A program made the position numbers and the translations under genes. The notes under the pieces were generated by a model. The model made no database searches, was not told the DNA's origin, and was given only the letters and a program-made list of their open reading frames with translations. A stretch of DNA of 64,000 nt. Source: Dehalococcoidia bacterium. Its GTDB lineage: Bacteria; Chloroflexota; Dehalococcoidia; UBA2979. Each line of letters begins with the position of its first letter. Position 1 is the stretch's first letter. The stretch lies in the NCBI GenBank assembly GCA_028279505.1, contig JANQNP010000018.1, forward strand, positions 38,811 to 102,810, written 5' to 3'. Below, piece after piece: positions 16,146-24,290 of this stretch.

Positions 16146-16173
16146 AACAGGCCCGGCTTGAGCCGGGCCTGTT
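16146..16173 (-). terminator. Rho-independent terminator between the acyl-CoA dehydrogenase genes
   Basis: Two perfect 13-bp arms (AACAGGCCCGGCT and its complement) surround a 2-base loop. On the minus strand the hairpin is followed by TTTCGTTTC. It lies just after the stop of the gene at 16197-17393, so that gene ends its own transcript here and the second dehydrogenase probably has its own promoter. Confidence 0.8.
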
Positions 16174-16196
16174 GGCGCCTGGACCTCAGAGGGTCG

Positions 16197-17393
16197 CTAG
16201 CCGCGGGGGAGGCCGAGGCCGCGGGTGGCGATGATGTTGCGCTGGATCTCGGAGGAGCCACCCTCGATGGTGTTGGCCATCGAGCGGAGGTAGCGGTACG
16301 AGGCCTGGTCGGTCTCGCCGGGCTTCTCGTCCGGATCGTAGAGGTAGCCGTAGAGGCCGTAGACCTTCATGTGCAGGCGCGAGATGCGCTGGTTCATCTC
16401 GGAACCGAACATCTTGGCCATCGATGCCTCGTAGTTCGGCATCAGGTTGGCGGCCTGCATCGACATGAGGTGGTACGAGAAGAGGAGCGACACCTCGGCG
16501 TCGATCGTGCGGTCGGCGAACCCGAGGCGCACCTCGCTCTTGTCGAGCTGGGACTGCTCCGCCGGGAGGGCCTTCGCGCGCTCGAGGAGCTCGCGCAGGC
16601 TCTTGTGCGTACCGATCGAGGTGCCAATGCCGCTCCGCTCGAAGTCGGTGAGAGTCATCCCGACGTACCAGCCGCGGTTCTCCTCGCCGACGCGGTTGGA
16701 GACGGGGACGCGCACGTCCTCAAAAAAGACTTCGTTGAAGTCGGAGTGGCCGGTCATTTGAGTGAGCGGCTGAACAGACACGCCCGGGTCGGTCATCGGG
16801 AACATGAGGAAGGAGATGCCGCGGTGCTTCGGCGCGTCCGGGTCGGTGCGCGCGAGCATGTACATCCAGTCGGCGTGGTGAGCGCCCGAGGTCCAGATCT
16901 TCTGGCCGTTGACGATGTACTCATCGCCGTCGCGGACCGCGCGCGTCTGCAAGGACGCGAGGTCGGATCCGGAACCGGGCTCGGACCAGCCCTGACACCA
17001 GGCGATCTCGCCGTTCATGATCTTGGGGAGGTGCTCGGCCTTCTGCTCGTCGCTGCCGTGCACGAGGAGCGTGGGGCCGATCATCATCGTGCCGAAGCCG
17101 CCGACGTTGCTGACGCCGGCCTTGGAGAACTCCTCGTTGAGGACCGCCTGCTCACGTGAGGTGAGGCCGGCGCCGCCGGCCTCCTTCGGCCAGTGCGGGG
17201 CGATCCAGTGCTTCGCGGCGAGGGCATCGCGCCAGCCCTCGTAGTCGGCGAGCTTGTCCTTGTCGACGGATTTCGGGCCGAACCCGGCGCCCGGGTTCTT
17301 GCCGTCGGCGCGGAACTGCTTCGTCTCTTCGAGGAACGCCTGGACCTCGGCCCGGAACTCCGCTTCGGCTGGTGAGTCGTTGAAATCGACCAT
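16197..17393 (-). CDS. Acyl-CoA dehydrogenase, tandem copy 2
   Basis: 398 residues, homologous along its length to the product of 14841-16019. It carries WPKEAGGAGLTSREQ, WCQGWSEPGSGSDLASLQT and KIWTSGAHHADWMYMLARTD. It ends EGGSSEIQRNIIATRGLGLPRG, and the last 16 residues are the same as in copy 1. AAGGGG precedes the ATG. It is probably an FAD-dependent acyl-CoA dehydrogenase with a different acyl preference, acting in fatty acid or terpenoid/aromatic acyl degradation. It is separated from its paralog by a terminator, so the two are likely expressed independently. Confidence 0.9.
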   Translation of the reverse strand: MVDFNDSPAEAEFRAEVQAFLEETKQFRADGKNPGAGFGPKSVDKDKLADYEGWRDALAAKHWIAPHWPKEAGGAGLTSREQAVLNEEFSKAGVSNVGGFGTMMIGPTLLVHGSDEQKAEHLPKIMNGEIAWCQGWSEPGSGSDLASLQTRAVRDGDEYIVNGQKIWTSGAHHADWMYMLARTDPDAPKHRGISFLMFPMTDPGVSVQPLTQMTGHSDFNEVFFEDVRVPVSNRVGEENRGWYVGMTLTDFERSGIGTSIGTHKSLRELLERAKALPAEQSQLDKSEVRLGFADRTIDAEVSLLFSYHLMSMQAANLMPNYEASMAKMFGSEMNQRISRLHMKVYGLYGYLYDPDEKPGETDQASYRYLRSMANTIEGGSSEIQRNIIATRGLGLPRG

Positions 17394-17525
17394 CTCGGTC
17401 CCCTTGGATCTATTAGTTATCCCGCCAATGGTACCGCGCGGATGAGCAGGGACTGGCCGGTAGCGGACGGCTTCGGACGGCCCTGCGACCCGTGACAGGT
17501 GTGGTCGGCGGGTGTAGACCGCGGG

Positions 17526-18455
17526 TCAGTCGCCGGCGACCGCTGCCGCCTCGCGCCATGCGGAGGGGGTCTGCCCAACCGTCCGCTTGAACGCCCGACT
17601 GAACGCGGCCTCGGAGCCGTAGCCGACCTGCGCCGCCACCTCGGCGTGCGTCGCGCCGGAGCGCAGCGCATCGCGCGCGAGGGCCATCCGCCAGCGTGCG
17701 AGGTAGGCGGAGGGCGTCTCTCCGAGGACCTGGGAGAACCGCTCGTAGAACACCGAGCGCGACATGCCCGCGGTCCGCGCGAGCTCGTCGGCCGTCCAGG
17801 CCCGCTCCGGCGCGCGGTGCAGGCTATCGAGGGCGCGCGCGACTGCGGGGTCAGTCAGACCGGCCGGCCAGCCGGGGAACCGCGGCTGCTCCTGCTCGAT
17901 CCAGGCGCGCAGCACCTGGATCAGCAACACATCCGCGAGGCGCGACAAGAGCAGCGGCCCGCCGGGGCGCTCGGTCGCGATCTCGTCCGCGAGCAACCGG
18001 AGCGTGCCGTCGAGCCATGTCGCCGTCGGGCCGTCACCGGTGCGCACGTGGAGCAGCGACGGCAACGGTTCGAGGAGCGCCTCCCGCCCCTCCGGCGCCA
18101 GGTCAAAGGTGCCGCACAGGATCGAGGTGGTGGCACCCTCGCCGCCGTGGCGCAGGCAGGGGAGGCCGTCGTCGCCGCCCTCCCTCGGGAGCGTCGCGAT
18201 GTCGATCGGGTGCGCGTCCGGGGTGCCGGTCATCACGTGCGGGTCGCCGTGCGGCAGCAGGACGAGGTCGCCGCCGCGGTACGGGACGGGCTGCTCGCCC
18301 TCGACAGCTACCCAGCCCGAACCGCGAACGATGACGTGGAAGAGCGCGCTCGACTGTTGGTCAGCCCGCACGGCCCACGGTTCGGTGAGCTCGGCGCGGC
18401 AGAACAGGCTGCCCTGCACCCGGGCCAGCGTGAGCATGCCGGTCAATGCGTCCAT
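17526..18455 (-). CDS. AraC-family regulator with N-terminal cupin domain
   Basis: 309 residues from the ATG at 18455, where TATGCT ends 6 nt upstream; an ATG seven codons earlier is also in frame. Residues ~1-185 form the cupin_6-type sensor with FHVIVRGSGWV, YRGGDLVLLPHGDPH and an ILCGTFDL strand. The C-terminal ~100 residues hold two helix-turn-helix motifs. They include ARTAGMSRSVFYERFSQVLGETPSAYLARWRM and VAAQVGYGSEAAFSRAFKRTVGQTPSAWR, the latter the AraC family signature. Relatives often control a nearby oxidoreductase or exporter. The closest divergent gene here is the small membrane protein at 18596. Confidence 0.88.
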   Translation of the reverse strand: MDALTGMLTLARVQGSLFCRAELTEPWAVRADQQSSALFHVIVRGSGWVAVEGEQPVPYRGGDLVLLPHGDPHVMTGTPDAHPIDIATLPREGGDDGLPCLRHGGEGATTSILCGTFDLAPEGREALLEPLPSLLHVRTGDGPTATWLDGTLRLLADEIATERPGGPLLLSRLADVLLIQVLRAWIEQEQPRFPGWPAGLTDPAVARALDSLHRAPERAWTADELARTAGMSRSVFYERFSQVLGETPSAYLARWRMALARDALRSGATHAEVAAQVGYGSEAAFSRAFKRTVGQTPSAWREAAAVAGD

Positions 18456-18595
18456 GCGAGCAGCATACCGAGTCAATCAATGTTGGCAGCCGCATTGGAC
18501 GATCGGTCAAGAGAAACGCACGATCGCACATTCTCACGTCCGTCACCCCGGACTAGCGTCGAGTCGATTCACCGATCCGAACCGAGGAGTATCTA

Positions 18596-18856
18596 ATGAG
18601 GCGCACGTGGATCGCGACGGTTCTGAACTTCTTCCTGCCGGGCACCGGCTACCTGGTGCTGCAGCAGAAGCGCGTGCTCGCACTGTTCTGGCTGGCGGGC
18701 GCGCTCGGCCTGACCGCCGTCGAGCTATCGCTCCAGTCCGATGGCTCCGACCTCTACTGGCCGATGTTCGCCGCCGTCTTCGTGATGAACATCGCGTTCG
18801 CCGCGGACGCGTACCTGGCGGGTCGCCGCCTGGCGGTCGAACCCGCGACCGGCTGA
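18596..18856 (+). CDS. Small three-helix membrane protein
   Basis: 86 residues of unknown function. The N-terminal segment LNFFLPGTGYLVLQQKR resembles the opening of TM2/DUF5683-type small membrane proteins. It is followed by FWLAGALGLTAVEL and WPMFAAVFVMNIAFAADAYLAG, giving two to three membrane helices. GAGGAG lies before the ATG. It diverges from the AraC-type regulator, which may control it. Nothing in the sequence suggests enzymatic activity. Confidence 0.65.
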   Translation: MRRTWIATVLNFFLPGTGYLVLQQKRVLALFWLAGALGLTAVELSLQSDGSDLYWPMFAAVFVMNIAFAADAYLAGRRLAVEPATG

Positions 18857-18880
18857 GGGCGCTCCACCGCCGGCTCCGGA

Positions 18881-18925
18881 CATGCCGGTCCCTAGCATGC
18901 CTGTTGCTGGCATGCCGGTTGCTGG
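18881..18925. repeat. Three tandem 15-bp units
   Basis: The units are CATGCCGGTCCCTAG, CATGCCTGTTGCTGG and CATGCCGGTTGCTGG. They are contiguous in the short gap between the small membrane protein gene and dsbB. Units two and three differ at one base. They lie upstream of dsbB, where an array of sites could bind a regulator, or they may be an ordinary slippage tract. Confidence 0.7.
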
Positions 18926-18985
18926 CGGCAATGGCGGTTCCGCGCGACCCTAAGCTCGCCACTATTCGCGAGGGGACGGGTCGCG

Positions 18986-19519
18986 ATGAGCGAGAGCACG
19001 GTGTCGCCGATCCTCGCGCTGCTGGCGATGCTCTCGGCGGCCGGCTCGGTCGCGCTGGCGTTGTCGATCACGGCGCCTGGCGCGTACAACCTCCGCGCGT
19101 TCGTGATCCAGCGAGGGCATTGGCTCGCCTTCGCCGTCGCGGCCGGAGCGATGGCGGCATCGCTCTACTACTCCGAGCACGTCGGATTCATCCCCTGCGA
19201 GTTCTGCTGGTACCAGCGGATCGCGATGTATCCGCTGGCCGCGATCCTGCTCGTCGCGGCGATCACGAGGGATGAACGAGCGATCCGCTACGTGCTCCCG
19301 ATCGCCGTGATCGGCCTCGGACTGGCGATCTACCACTACCAGTTGCAGCTCTTCCCGGATCAAGCGTCCGCCTGCTCGAGCGGTGTGCCGTGCAACGCGA
19401 AGTACGTCGAGGAGTTCGGGTTCGTCTCGATCCCGTTCATGGCGGGGAGCGGTTTCGTCGCGATCATCGCGCTGCACGTCGCCATGCTCCGCGCGCGAGC
19501 GATCGAGGCGGGCGCCTAG
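18986..19519 (+). CDS. dsbB: Disulfide bond formation protein B
   Basis: 177 residues with four membrane helices. The first redox pair is CEFC at residues 71-74, in PCEFCWYQRIAMYPLA, the DsbB signature. The second pair lies in the loop ACSSGVPCNAKYVEEFG. It passes electrons from a DsbA-type oxidase to quinone in the membrane. No dsbA is present in the window. A Shine-Dalgarno (GAGGGGACGG) precedes the ATG. The gene converges with 19516-20199 so tightly that the two stops share one CTAG. Confidence 0.88.
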   Translation: MSESTVSPILALLAMLSAAGSVALALSITAPGAYNLRAFVIQRGHWLAFAVAAGAMAASLYYSEHVGFIPCEFCWYQRIAMYPLAAILLVAAITRDERAIRYVLPIAVIGLGLAIYHYQLQLFPDQASACSSGVPCNAKYVEEFGFVSIPFMAGSGFVAIIALHVAMLRARAIEAGA

Positions 19520-20199
19520 CCCGGGCGTGTCCCGAGCGGCGTTCCCGCTGGCAGCACGACCCACTCGACCAGAGCCAGCTCCGCGGTCGCCCGACCGCTC
19601 TCGCCCTGGTCAGCGAGCACCCGCTGGAGATGGATCAACGGGTCCGCGATCGCGAATGCGGTTTCCGAGGTGGACGGCTCCGGTCCGGCGATTCGTGCGG
19701 CCTCGAGCCCGGCGATCGACTCGGCGCCGATCAGCTCGCCCGTCGCGGCCGCCCCCAACGTGCGCGCCCTGATCTGGGCGAGCAGTTCGATCGGCGCCTG
19801 AACCGGCTGCACAGTCGTCGATTCGCGTGTCGGGGCGCCGCGGTCGACCAGCAGAGTCTGGACATCGCCAGCGAACTCGATCTTGCGGAGCAGCTCGCCG
19901 CCGGCGTCCGACTCCTCCGACTGGGCGATCGGAACGTCCCCATCCAGCGCGACCCAGGTCTCGATTGTGCGAACGAACTCGAACCGGCCGTTCTCGGCCG
20001 GTACCGAGCGAGACTCGCTCCGGAGGTAGAGGACGCCGCCCGCTTCGAGCTCGGCCAGCGCCGAGGCGTAGCGCTCCTCGAACGCATCGGTGATCGCGGC
20101 GAGGTCATAGGTTCGAGGCGGCGCGTCACGGCCGAGGACCAGCGCGGCGACGAGCGCAACGGCAACCAGGCTCGTGACCCAGGCACCGAGGAACCGCAT
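19516..20199 (-). CDS. Exported or membrane-anchored hypothetical protein
   Basis: 227 residues, family not recognised. The N-terminus MRFLGAWVTSLVAVALVAALV is a signal peptide or anchor. The remainder is acidic and looks like a mixed alpha/beta extracytoplasmic domain. FVRTIETWVALDGDVPIAQSEE and ELALVEWVVLPAGTP suggest a beta-sheet lipid- or ligand-binding fold. GGAGG precedes the ATG, and TAGAAT lies upstream as a possible -10. It overlaps dsbB tail-to-tail by the shared CTAG. Confidence 0.7.
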   Translation of the reverse strand: MRFLGAWVTSLVAVALVAALVLGRDAPPRTYDLAAITDAFEERYASALAELEAGGVLYLRSESRSVPAENGRFEFVRTIETWVALDGDVPIAQSEESDAGGELLRKIEFAGDVQTLLVDRGAPTRESTTVQPVQAPIELLAQIRARTLGAAATGELIGAESIAGLEAARIAGPEPSTSETAFAIADPLIHLQRVLADQGESGRATAELALVEWVVLPAGTPLGTRPG

Positions 20200-20308
20200 C
20201 GTGCCGCCTCCTTGCTCGGCGATTCTACGTGAGGCAGCCGTCAGGCGGACTCGGCCATACTCCTCGGGGGCTCCGATCTCATCAGAGCGATGCCGGAGGG
20301 AACTGCCG

Positions 20309-20752
20309 ATGTCCGACGACCACCCGATTCTCGATCAGGTCAATCTGGTGACCGGCGACGTCGCTGCCAGCGTCGAGTTCTATCGAGCGCTTGGCGTCGA
20401 GATCCCGGACACGCGCCCGGGCTGGAATGACCACCACCGGACGGCCAACTTCGGGGACGGTGAGGTGGTCGACTTCGACATCGACAGCGTGGCGTTCGCG
20501 GCGGAGTGGGGCACGGCCGATCTACCTCATGGGCCGCAGCTGGTGTTCCGGGTCGAGAGCCGCGACTCGGTCGACGCGCTCTACGCGAAGCTCACCGAGG
20601 CCGGGCACCGGGGGCTGCGCGCGCCATACGACGCGTTCTGGGGCGCGCGTTTCGCGATCGTCGAGGATCCGGGCGGCGTCGCGGTCGGGCTGATGAGCGA
20701 GCGCTCGGAGGCGCACCGCTCCCCGCCGCCGGACATCTCGACCTTCGGCTAG
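20309..20752 (+). CDS. VOC family protein
   Basis: 147 residues starting at the ATG behind GGAGGG. The glyoxalase fold is seen in DQVNLVTGDVAASVEFYRALGV, then QLVFRVESRDSVDALYAKLTEAGH and WGARFAIVEDPGGVAVGLMS. The DPGG turn and two-module architecture are typical. The substrate is unknown. It could be a small dioxygenase, isomerase or binding protein. No operon partner is visible. Confidence 0.82.
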   Translation: MSDDHPILDQVNLVTGDVAASVEFYRALGVEIPDTRPGWNDHHRTANFGDGEVVDFDIDSVAFAAEWGTADLPHGPQLVFRVESRDSVDALYAKLTEAGHRGLRAPYDAFWGARFAIVEDPGGVAVGLMSERSEAHRSPPPDISTFG

Positions 20753-20761
20753 CGGCTGCGT

Positions 20762-21277
20762 CTAGGTCCGCATCAGATTGAGATTGATGAGCCGAAAGGT
20801 CATCGCCTGCGGACTCACGTTGTACCTGCGCGCGAGCGAGTCGATCTGCTCTTCGTCCATAGGATCAAGCACGCCCGCAGCGAGGTCCTCACGGAGCCAG
20901 TCCTCCGGCATGAGGAGTGCCGCCGCGAACGCGTTAGCCTCAATCTCAACCGTGCTCTCTCCGCGACTTGCAAGCTCGTTGCGATAGAGTTCATTGTCGA
21001 CGGCATCTTGGTGCCCCAGAAGCCAGTGGCCCAACTCGTGACCGAGCGTGAACCGTTGCCGATGCGGTCCGTGGGTTGAGTTGACCGCGATCAGAACCCC
21101 GTCGTCGTCTTGCCGCTGCATCAGCCCGGAGAGGTCTGACGCGAGTCGCCGAACCCTTACATCGGCACCAAGTATCTCAGCCACGCGCTCCACATCTACA
21201 GGAGGTTCCGAAACGCGGCAGCGCCGTAGGACTTCCTTAGCTCGCCGATCGACTAGAGATCTTCTAGCGCGGGCCAA
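20762..21277 (-). CDS. ImmA/IrrE-family metallopeptidase
   Basis: 171 residues. The zinc-protease motif HELGH is at residues 80-84, preceded by QRFTLGHELG and followed by VEIEANAFAAALLMPEDWL. The latter holds the third metal ligand region of the DUF955/COG2856 family. The start is a TTG two nt after the stop of the XRE gene. In the ICEBs1 prototype such a peptidase (ImmA) cleaves its partner repressor (ImmR), and IrrE in Deinococcus acts likewise on DdrO. The adjacent XRE protein is the natural target here. This stretch has lower GC than its surroundings and looks acquired. Confidence 0.85.
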   Translation of the reverse strand: MARARRSLVDRRAKEVLRRCRVSEPPVDVERVAEILGADVRVRRLASDLSGLMQRQDDDGVLIAVNSTHGPHRQRFTLGHELGHWLLGHQDAVDNELYRNELASRGESTVEIEANAFAAALLMPEDWLREDLAAGVLDPMDEEQIDSLARRYNVSPQAMTFRLINLNLMRT

Positions 21278-21279
21278 CG

Positions 21280-21651
21280 TTAGCTCCCCTTCTCAAAGAC
21301 AGCTCGCACATCGCTGGGGTCCATGTATCTCTCGATGCGCGAACTCGGCGTGAAGTCGGGCGAGGGGTCATCAGGCAGAAGGGCGCGGGGATCAACGCCC
21401 AGGACCGAAGCGATCTCGTAGAGCTTGTGCAAGGGAGGGTGTTGCCGACCTGCTTCGATATTGCTCACCGAGGTGCGACTCAGCTCGACTTGGCTCGCGA
21501 GTGCAACCTGAGTGATTCCAGCGACGGATCGATGGTGTGCGATGGCACGCCCGACGGCTTCATACAGCTGTTCGCGGCCCACTTCGATCCCAGCTACCCC
21601 GTCCACGAAGATTGACACCCTCAGTCCTGTGTGTCCAGTCTGGCAAACCAT
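21280..21651 (-). CDS. XRE-family repressor paired with the ImmA-like peptidase
   Basis: Up to 123 residues. A GTG at 21618 behind AGGACTGAGG is an alternative start. The helix-turn-helix lies at about residues 40-75 (GITQVALASQVELSRTSVSNIEAGRQHPP), followed by LYEIASVLGVDPRALLP. The acidic/Pro-rich tail with SRIERYMDPSDVRAVFEKG could be the site where the partner peptidase cuts. Transcription of the pair probably starts in the AT-rich bases near 21660. A switch controlling the small divergent genes at 21746-22272 is a reasonable inference. Confidence 0.8.
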   Translation of the reverse strand: MVCQTGHTGLRVSIFVDGVAGIEVGREQLYEAVGRAIAHHRSVAGITQVALASQVELSRTSVSNIEAGRQHPPLHKLYEIASVLGVDPRALLPDDPSPDFTPSSRIERYMDPSDVRAVFEKGS

Positions 21652-21745
21652 GTTTACCTAGTAAACTTAATCCTTGTTTTCATTGCTTGACGCACCGGCA
21701 GACGGCGAGTAGCCTCGCGCGAAACGGCGAAGAAGGGACTCCAGA

Positions 21746-21988
21746 GTGCCGAGGAACGACCGCTACGTAGTGCGCAACCCCAACGGCGGATGGGACGTCC
21801 GCGGGCCCAACGCGGATCGAGCAAGCTCGCACCACGCCACTCAACAGGACGCGATCGATCGTGGCCGAGAGATCGTTCGGAACCTTGGTGGCGGCGAACT
21901 CCGCATCCAGGGACGGGATGGGCGGTGGCGCGACTCCGACACCATTCCGCACGGGAACGACCCTGCACCTCCCTTTGATACGCGTTAG
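21746..21988 (+). CDS. DUF2188 domain protein
   Basis: 80 residues, all one DUF2188 domain. It has VVRNPNGGWDVRGPNADRASSH, TQQDAIDRGREIVRNLGGGELRI and GRDGRWRDSDTIPHGNDPAPP. Family members are small cytosolic proteins of unknown function, often carried by plasmids and integrated elements. It is the first of two small genes divergent from the XRE-ImmA pair, 8 nt before the next. Confidence 0.85.
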   Translation: MPRNDRYVVRNPNGGWDVRGPNADRASSHHATQQDAIDRGREIVRNLGGGELRIQGRDGRWRDSDTIPHGNDPAPPFDTR

Positions 21989-21996
21989 GAGCGCCG

Positions 21997-22272
21997 ATGA
22001 CGTTGTTCATGATCGGATACGACCTCAATCGGCCCGGGCAGGAGTACGGCGACCTCTACGAGACAATCAAGAAGCAATCCAATGGCGCCTGGTGGCATCA
22101 TTTGGACTCGACTTGGATCGTGGAGTCTGAGCAGAGCGCCGTGGCTATCCGAGACGCGATTCAGGCGGTAACCGATAGCAACGACAAGATCCTCGTTGCC
22201 AAGATCGGGGCGCCCGGAGCCTGGTCGGGCTTCAGCAGCGAGGGTTCAGACTGGCTGATTCAGCACCTCTGA
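21997..22272 (+). CDS. Cas2/SinR-like small protein
   Basis: 91 residues. FMIGYDLNRPGQEYGDLYETIKK at the N-terminus and WWHHLDSTWIV in the middle match proteins annotated as SinR family, which have the ferredoxin-like Cas2/VapD fold. The catalytic-type Asp (YDL) at the end of the first strand is present. No CRISPR array or cas genes accompany it. Cas2-fold proteins outside CRISPR are often toxin-like nucleases; that role here is inference. GGAG precedes the ATG. Confidence 0.75.
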   Translation: MTLFMIGYDLNRPGQEYGDLYETIKKQSNGAWWHHLDSTWIVESEQSAVAIRDAIQAVTDSNDKILVAKIGAPGAWSGFSSEGSDWLIQHL

Positions 22273-22278
22273 GGGTGG

Positions 22279-23466
22279 CTAGCGCCTCGCCACCGCGGTG
22301 TGGTCCCAGGGCGTGATCCACTCGTCGCGGATCTCGAGGCCCCAACCCGGGGCCTCTGACGGGGTCACCGCGCCACCCTCGGGGACGGGGACGCCGGGGA
22401 GCGGGGCGACTTCATCGAGCGGGACGCCGGGGTCGGAGCCGAGCCAGAACTCAGCGATCGGCGCCTCCGGCATGGCGATGCTGAAGTGCTGGCCCCAGGG
22501 CGTGTTGGCGCCGAAGTGGGGCACGACCTGGAGCCCCGCGGCCTCGGCGATGGTGTAGATCTTCAGCGCCTCGGTCAGGCCGCCGCACCACTTCATGTCG
22601 GGTTGCAGCACGTCGACCGCACGATGCTCGACGAGCTGGCGGTGGGCGTGACGGCCGTGGTGATGCTCACCGGTGGCGAGTGGCATGTACGGGACCCGCT
22701 CCCGCAACGCGATCTGCCCTTCGAGGTCCCAGGGCGGCAGCGGCTCCTCGAGCCAGCGGAGGTCGAACTGGCGGAGGCGTTCGGCGAGCCGGACCGTGAA
22801 GTCGACGTTGAAGCCCATCACCGGGTTGAAGGCGAGCTCAGCGGTGTCGCCGACGGTCTTACGGGCGGCACCGAGCTTCTCCTCGAGGGCAGCGATGCCC
22901 TCGAGTCCCTGGTCGTAGTGGATCGGGTTGCTGACCTTGAACGCCTCGAAGCCGAGCTCGAGCGACCAGTCGAGATCGTCCGAGGTGGCGTAGCACTTCA
23001 CCGCGTCGCGGACCGGGCCGCCGATCAGGCGATAGACCGGCTGGTCGAGCAGCTTGCCCTTGAGGTCCCAGAGCGCGAGGTCGACGCCCGACTGCGCGAC
23101 CGCGGCGTGCCCGGTCGCGCCGACCGGCTGCGACGCGCGCCACATCAGATCGTTATGTAGCTCCGTCGCGAGCGCATCGCGGCCCTCGAGGAGCGGCGCG
23201 AAGACGTAGTCGACGATCGCGGCGACGGGCTCGCCGAAGGAGCAGATGCCGAGGCCAGTCGTGCCGTCCTCGGCGGTCGCCTGCACCCAGACGTCGACCT
23301 GGGTCTTCGAGCCCGGCATCTGCCCGAACTCGCGCGAGAATTCGGGGTACTTGTTGATCGGCAACGCCCGCGGCGCGAGGGTGTTCCAGCCCTCGCGCCA
23401 GCGCTCGGTCGTGGGCGGCTCGCGCGGGATCGCGACCGAGACCGCGCGGATCTGCTTGAGCTTCAT
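22279..23466 (-). CDS. Enolase-superfamily (mandelate racemase/rhamnonate dehydratase-like) protein
   Basis: 395 residues. The N-terminal capping domain includes PINKYPEF as in L-rhamnonate dehydratases. The barrel contains SGVDLALWDLKGKLLDQPVYRLIGG, then RWLEEPLPPWD and ATGEHHHG for the second and third metal ligands (Glu, Glu). The first metal ligand, usually Asp in a VDAN-type strand, appears as Asn in LAFNPVMGF. The C-terminal VVPHFGANTPWGQHF carries the general-base His region. It probably dehydrates an acid sugar; the substrate is uncertain. The missing Asp may alter metal binding or activity. Confidence 0.8.
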   Translation of the reverse strand: MKLKQIRAVSVAIPREPPTTERWREGWNTLAPRALPINKYPEFSREFGQMPGSKTQVDVWVQATAEDGTTGLGICSFGEPVAAIVDYVFAPLLEGRDALATELHNDLMWRASQPVGATGHAAVAQSGVDLALWDLKGKLLDQPVYRLIGGPVRDAVKCYATSDDLDWSLELGFEAFKVSNPIHYDQGLEGIAALEEKLGAARKTVGDTAELAFNPVMGFNVDFTVRLAERLRQFDLRWLEEPLPPWDLEGQIALRERVPYMPLATGEHHHGRHAHRQLVEHRAVDVLQPDMKWCGGLTEALKIYTIAEAAGLQVVPHFGANTPWGQHFSIAMPEAPIAEFWLGSDPGVPLDEVAPLPGVPVPEGGAVTPSEAPGWGLEIRDEWITPWDHTAVARR

Positions 23467-23484
23467 CGCGTCGCCCCGGACCGA

Positions 23485-24141
23485 TCAGGGCAGCGGTGCG
23501 TAGAAGAACCCCTCCACCTCGCTCCGCCCGCTGGGGCACTCGCCCTCGGCGCCGCTCCATCCCCAGCGCTCCGTCCCACGGAACGCGCCATCCTCGAAGG
23601 TCAGGGTGAACTCGGCGACGGTCGTGCCACCGTCTTCCTCACGTTCGCCGTTGATGATGAACTCGTTGCGGTCCCAGCCGCCGCGCCACGGGATCCCCGC
23701 CTCGCCCTCGAGGCCAGTGACCGCATAGGTCCCGTCCGGCTGGCGTCGGATCGTGACGTTCTCGATCCCGGGCGGCTCGTCCTCCTCGCCGGCGCAGACG
23801 CCGGAGGTCTCCGTCACATCGACGATGAACTCCCAGACGCCCTCGATGTCTGGTGGCCCGTCGGAGGCGGCGGCGTCGCCGGATGGCTGGGTGGCCGCAG
23901 CGGCCGGCGTCGCCGTCGAGCCGCCGGGGGCCGCGGTTGACTCAGCGGTCGGTGCTTGCACTCTGCCATCCGGGTCGTCCGCGTCGTCGTCGCCCCCGAC
24001 GCTGAGCAGCAGGGCGAGCACGACGACGAGCACCCCGCCACCACCGGCCACCCACCACCACCAGGCGATCGGTCGCCGGCGACGTTTGCGCTCTTCCTCG
24101 TCCTCCGAACCCGGTGCCGGTGTTCCGCCCTCGTTCGCCAT
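23485..24141 (-). CDS. Membrane-anchored extracytoplasmic hypothetical protein
   Basis: 218 residues from the ATG at 24141 behind GAGGAGG; an upstream ATG extends the frame without coding character. A basic, acidic-flanked cytoplasmic head (EEERKRRRR) is followed by a single membrane helix, WWWWVAGGGGVLVVVLALLL. A Ala/Thr/Pro-rich linker then leads to a C-terminal ~110-residue beta-rich domain with two Cys (SGVCAGEED, EGECPSG). The domain (IEGVWEFIVDVTETSGVC ... AEFTLTFEDGAFRGTE) resembles lipocalin-like ligand-binding folds. Function unknown. Confidence 0.75.
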   Translation of the reverse strand: MANEGGTPAPGSEDEEERKRRRRPIAWWWWVAGGGGVLVVVLALLLSVGGDDDADDPDGRVQAPTAESTAAPGGSTATPAAAATQPSGDAAASDGPPDIEGVWEFIVDVTETSGVCAGEEDEPPGIENVTIRRQPDGTYAVTGLEGEAGIPWRGGWDRNEFIINGEREEDGGTTVAEFTLTFEDGAFRGTERWGWSGAEGECPSGRSEVEGFFYAPLP

Positions 24142-24290
24142 CGCAGCCTCCTCGCGCAGGCACGATAACGCGGGGCGGGAATCAGCGGCGATTTCGTGAC
24201 ACCTCGGGAACGTCGACGGGGCGCTACGAGCGTTATGATGCGCGGAGGTCGCCTCTGTCAGCGGACAGGGCGGCCGGAGAGAGGGACCGC

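Noticed and set aside
21997..22272. CRISPR-associated Cas2
   Set aside because: The protein has a Cas2-like opening, but there is no repeat-spacer array and no cas1 or effector gene. It fits the SinR-type relatives better.
22279..23466. Pseudogene because of the Asp-to-Asn change
   Set aside because: The frame is intact over 395 residues with all other motifs, so it is kept as a gene with an altered site.
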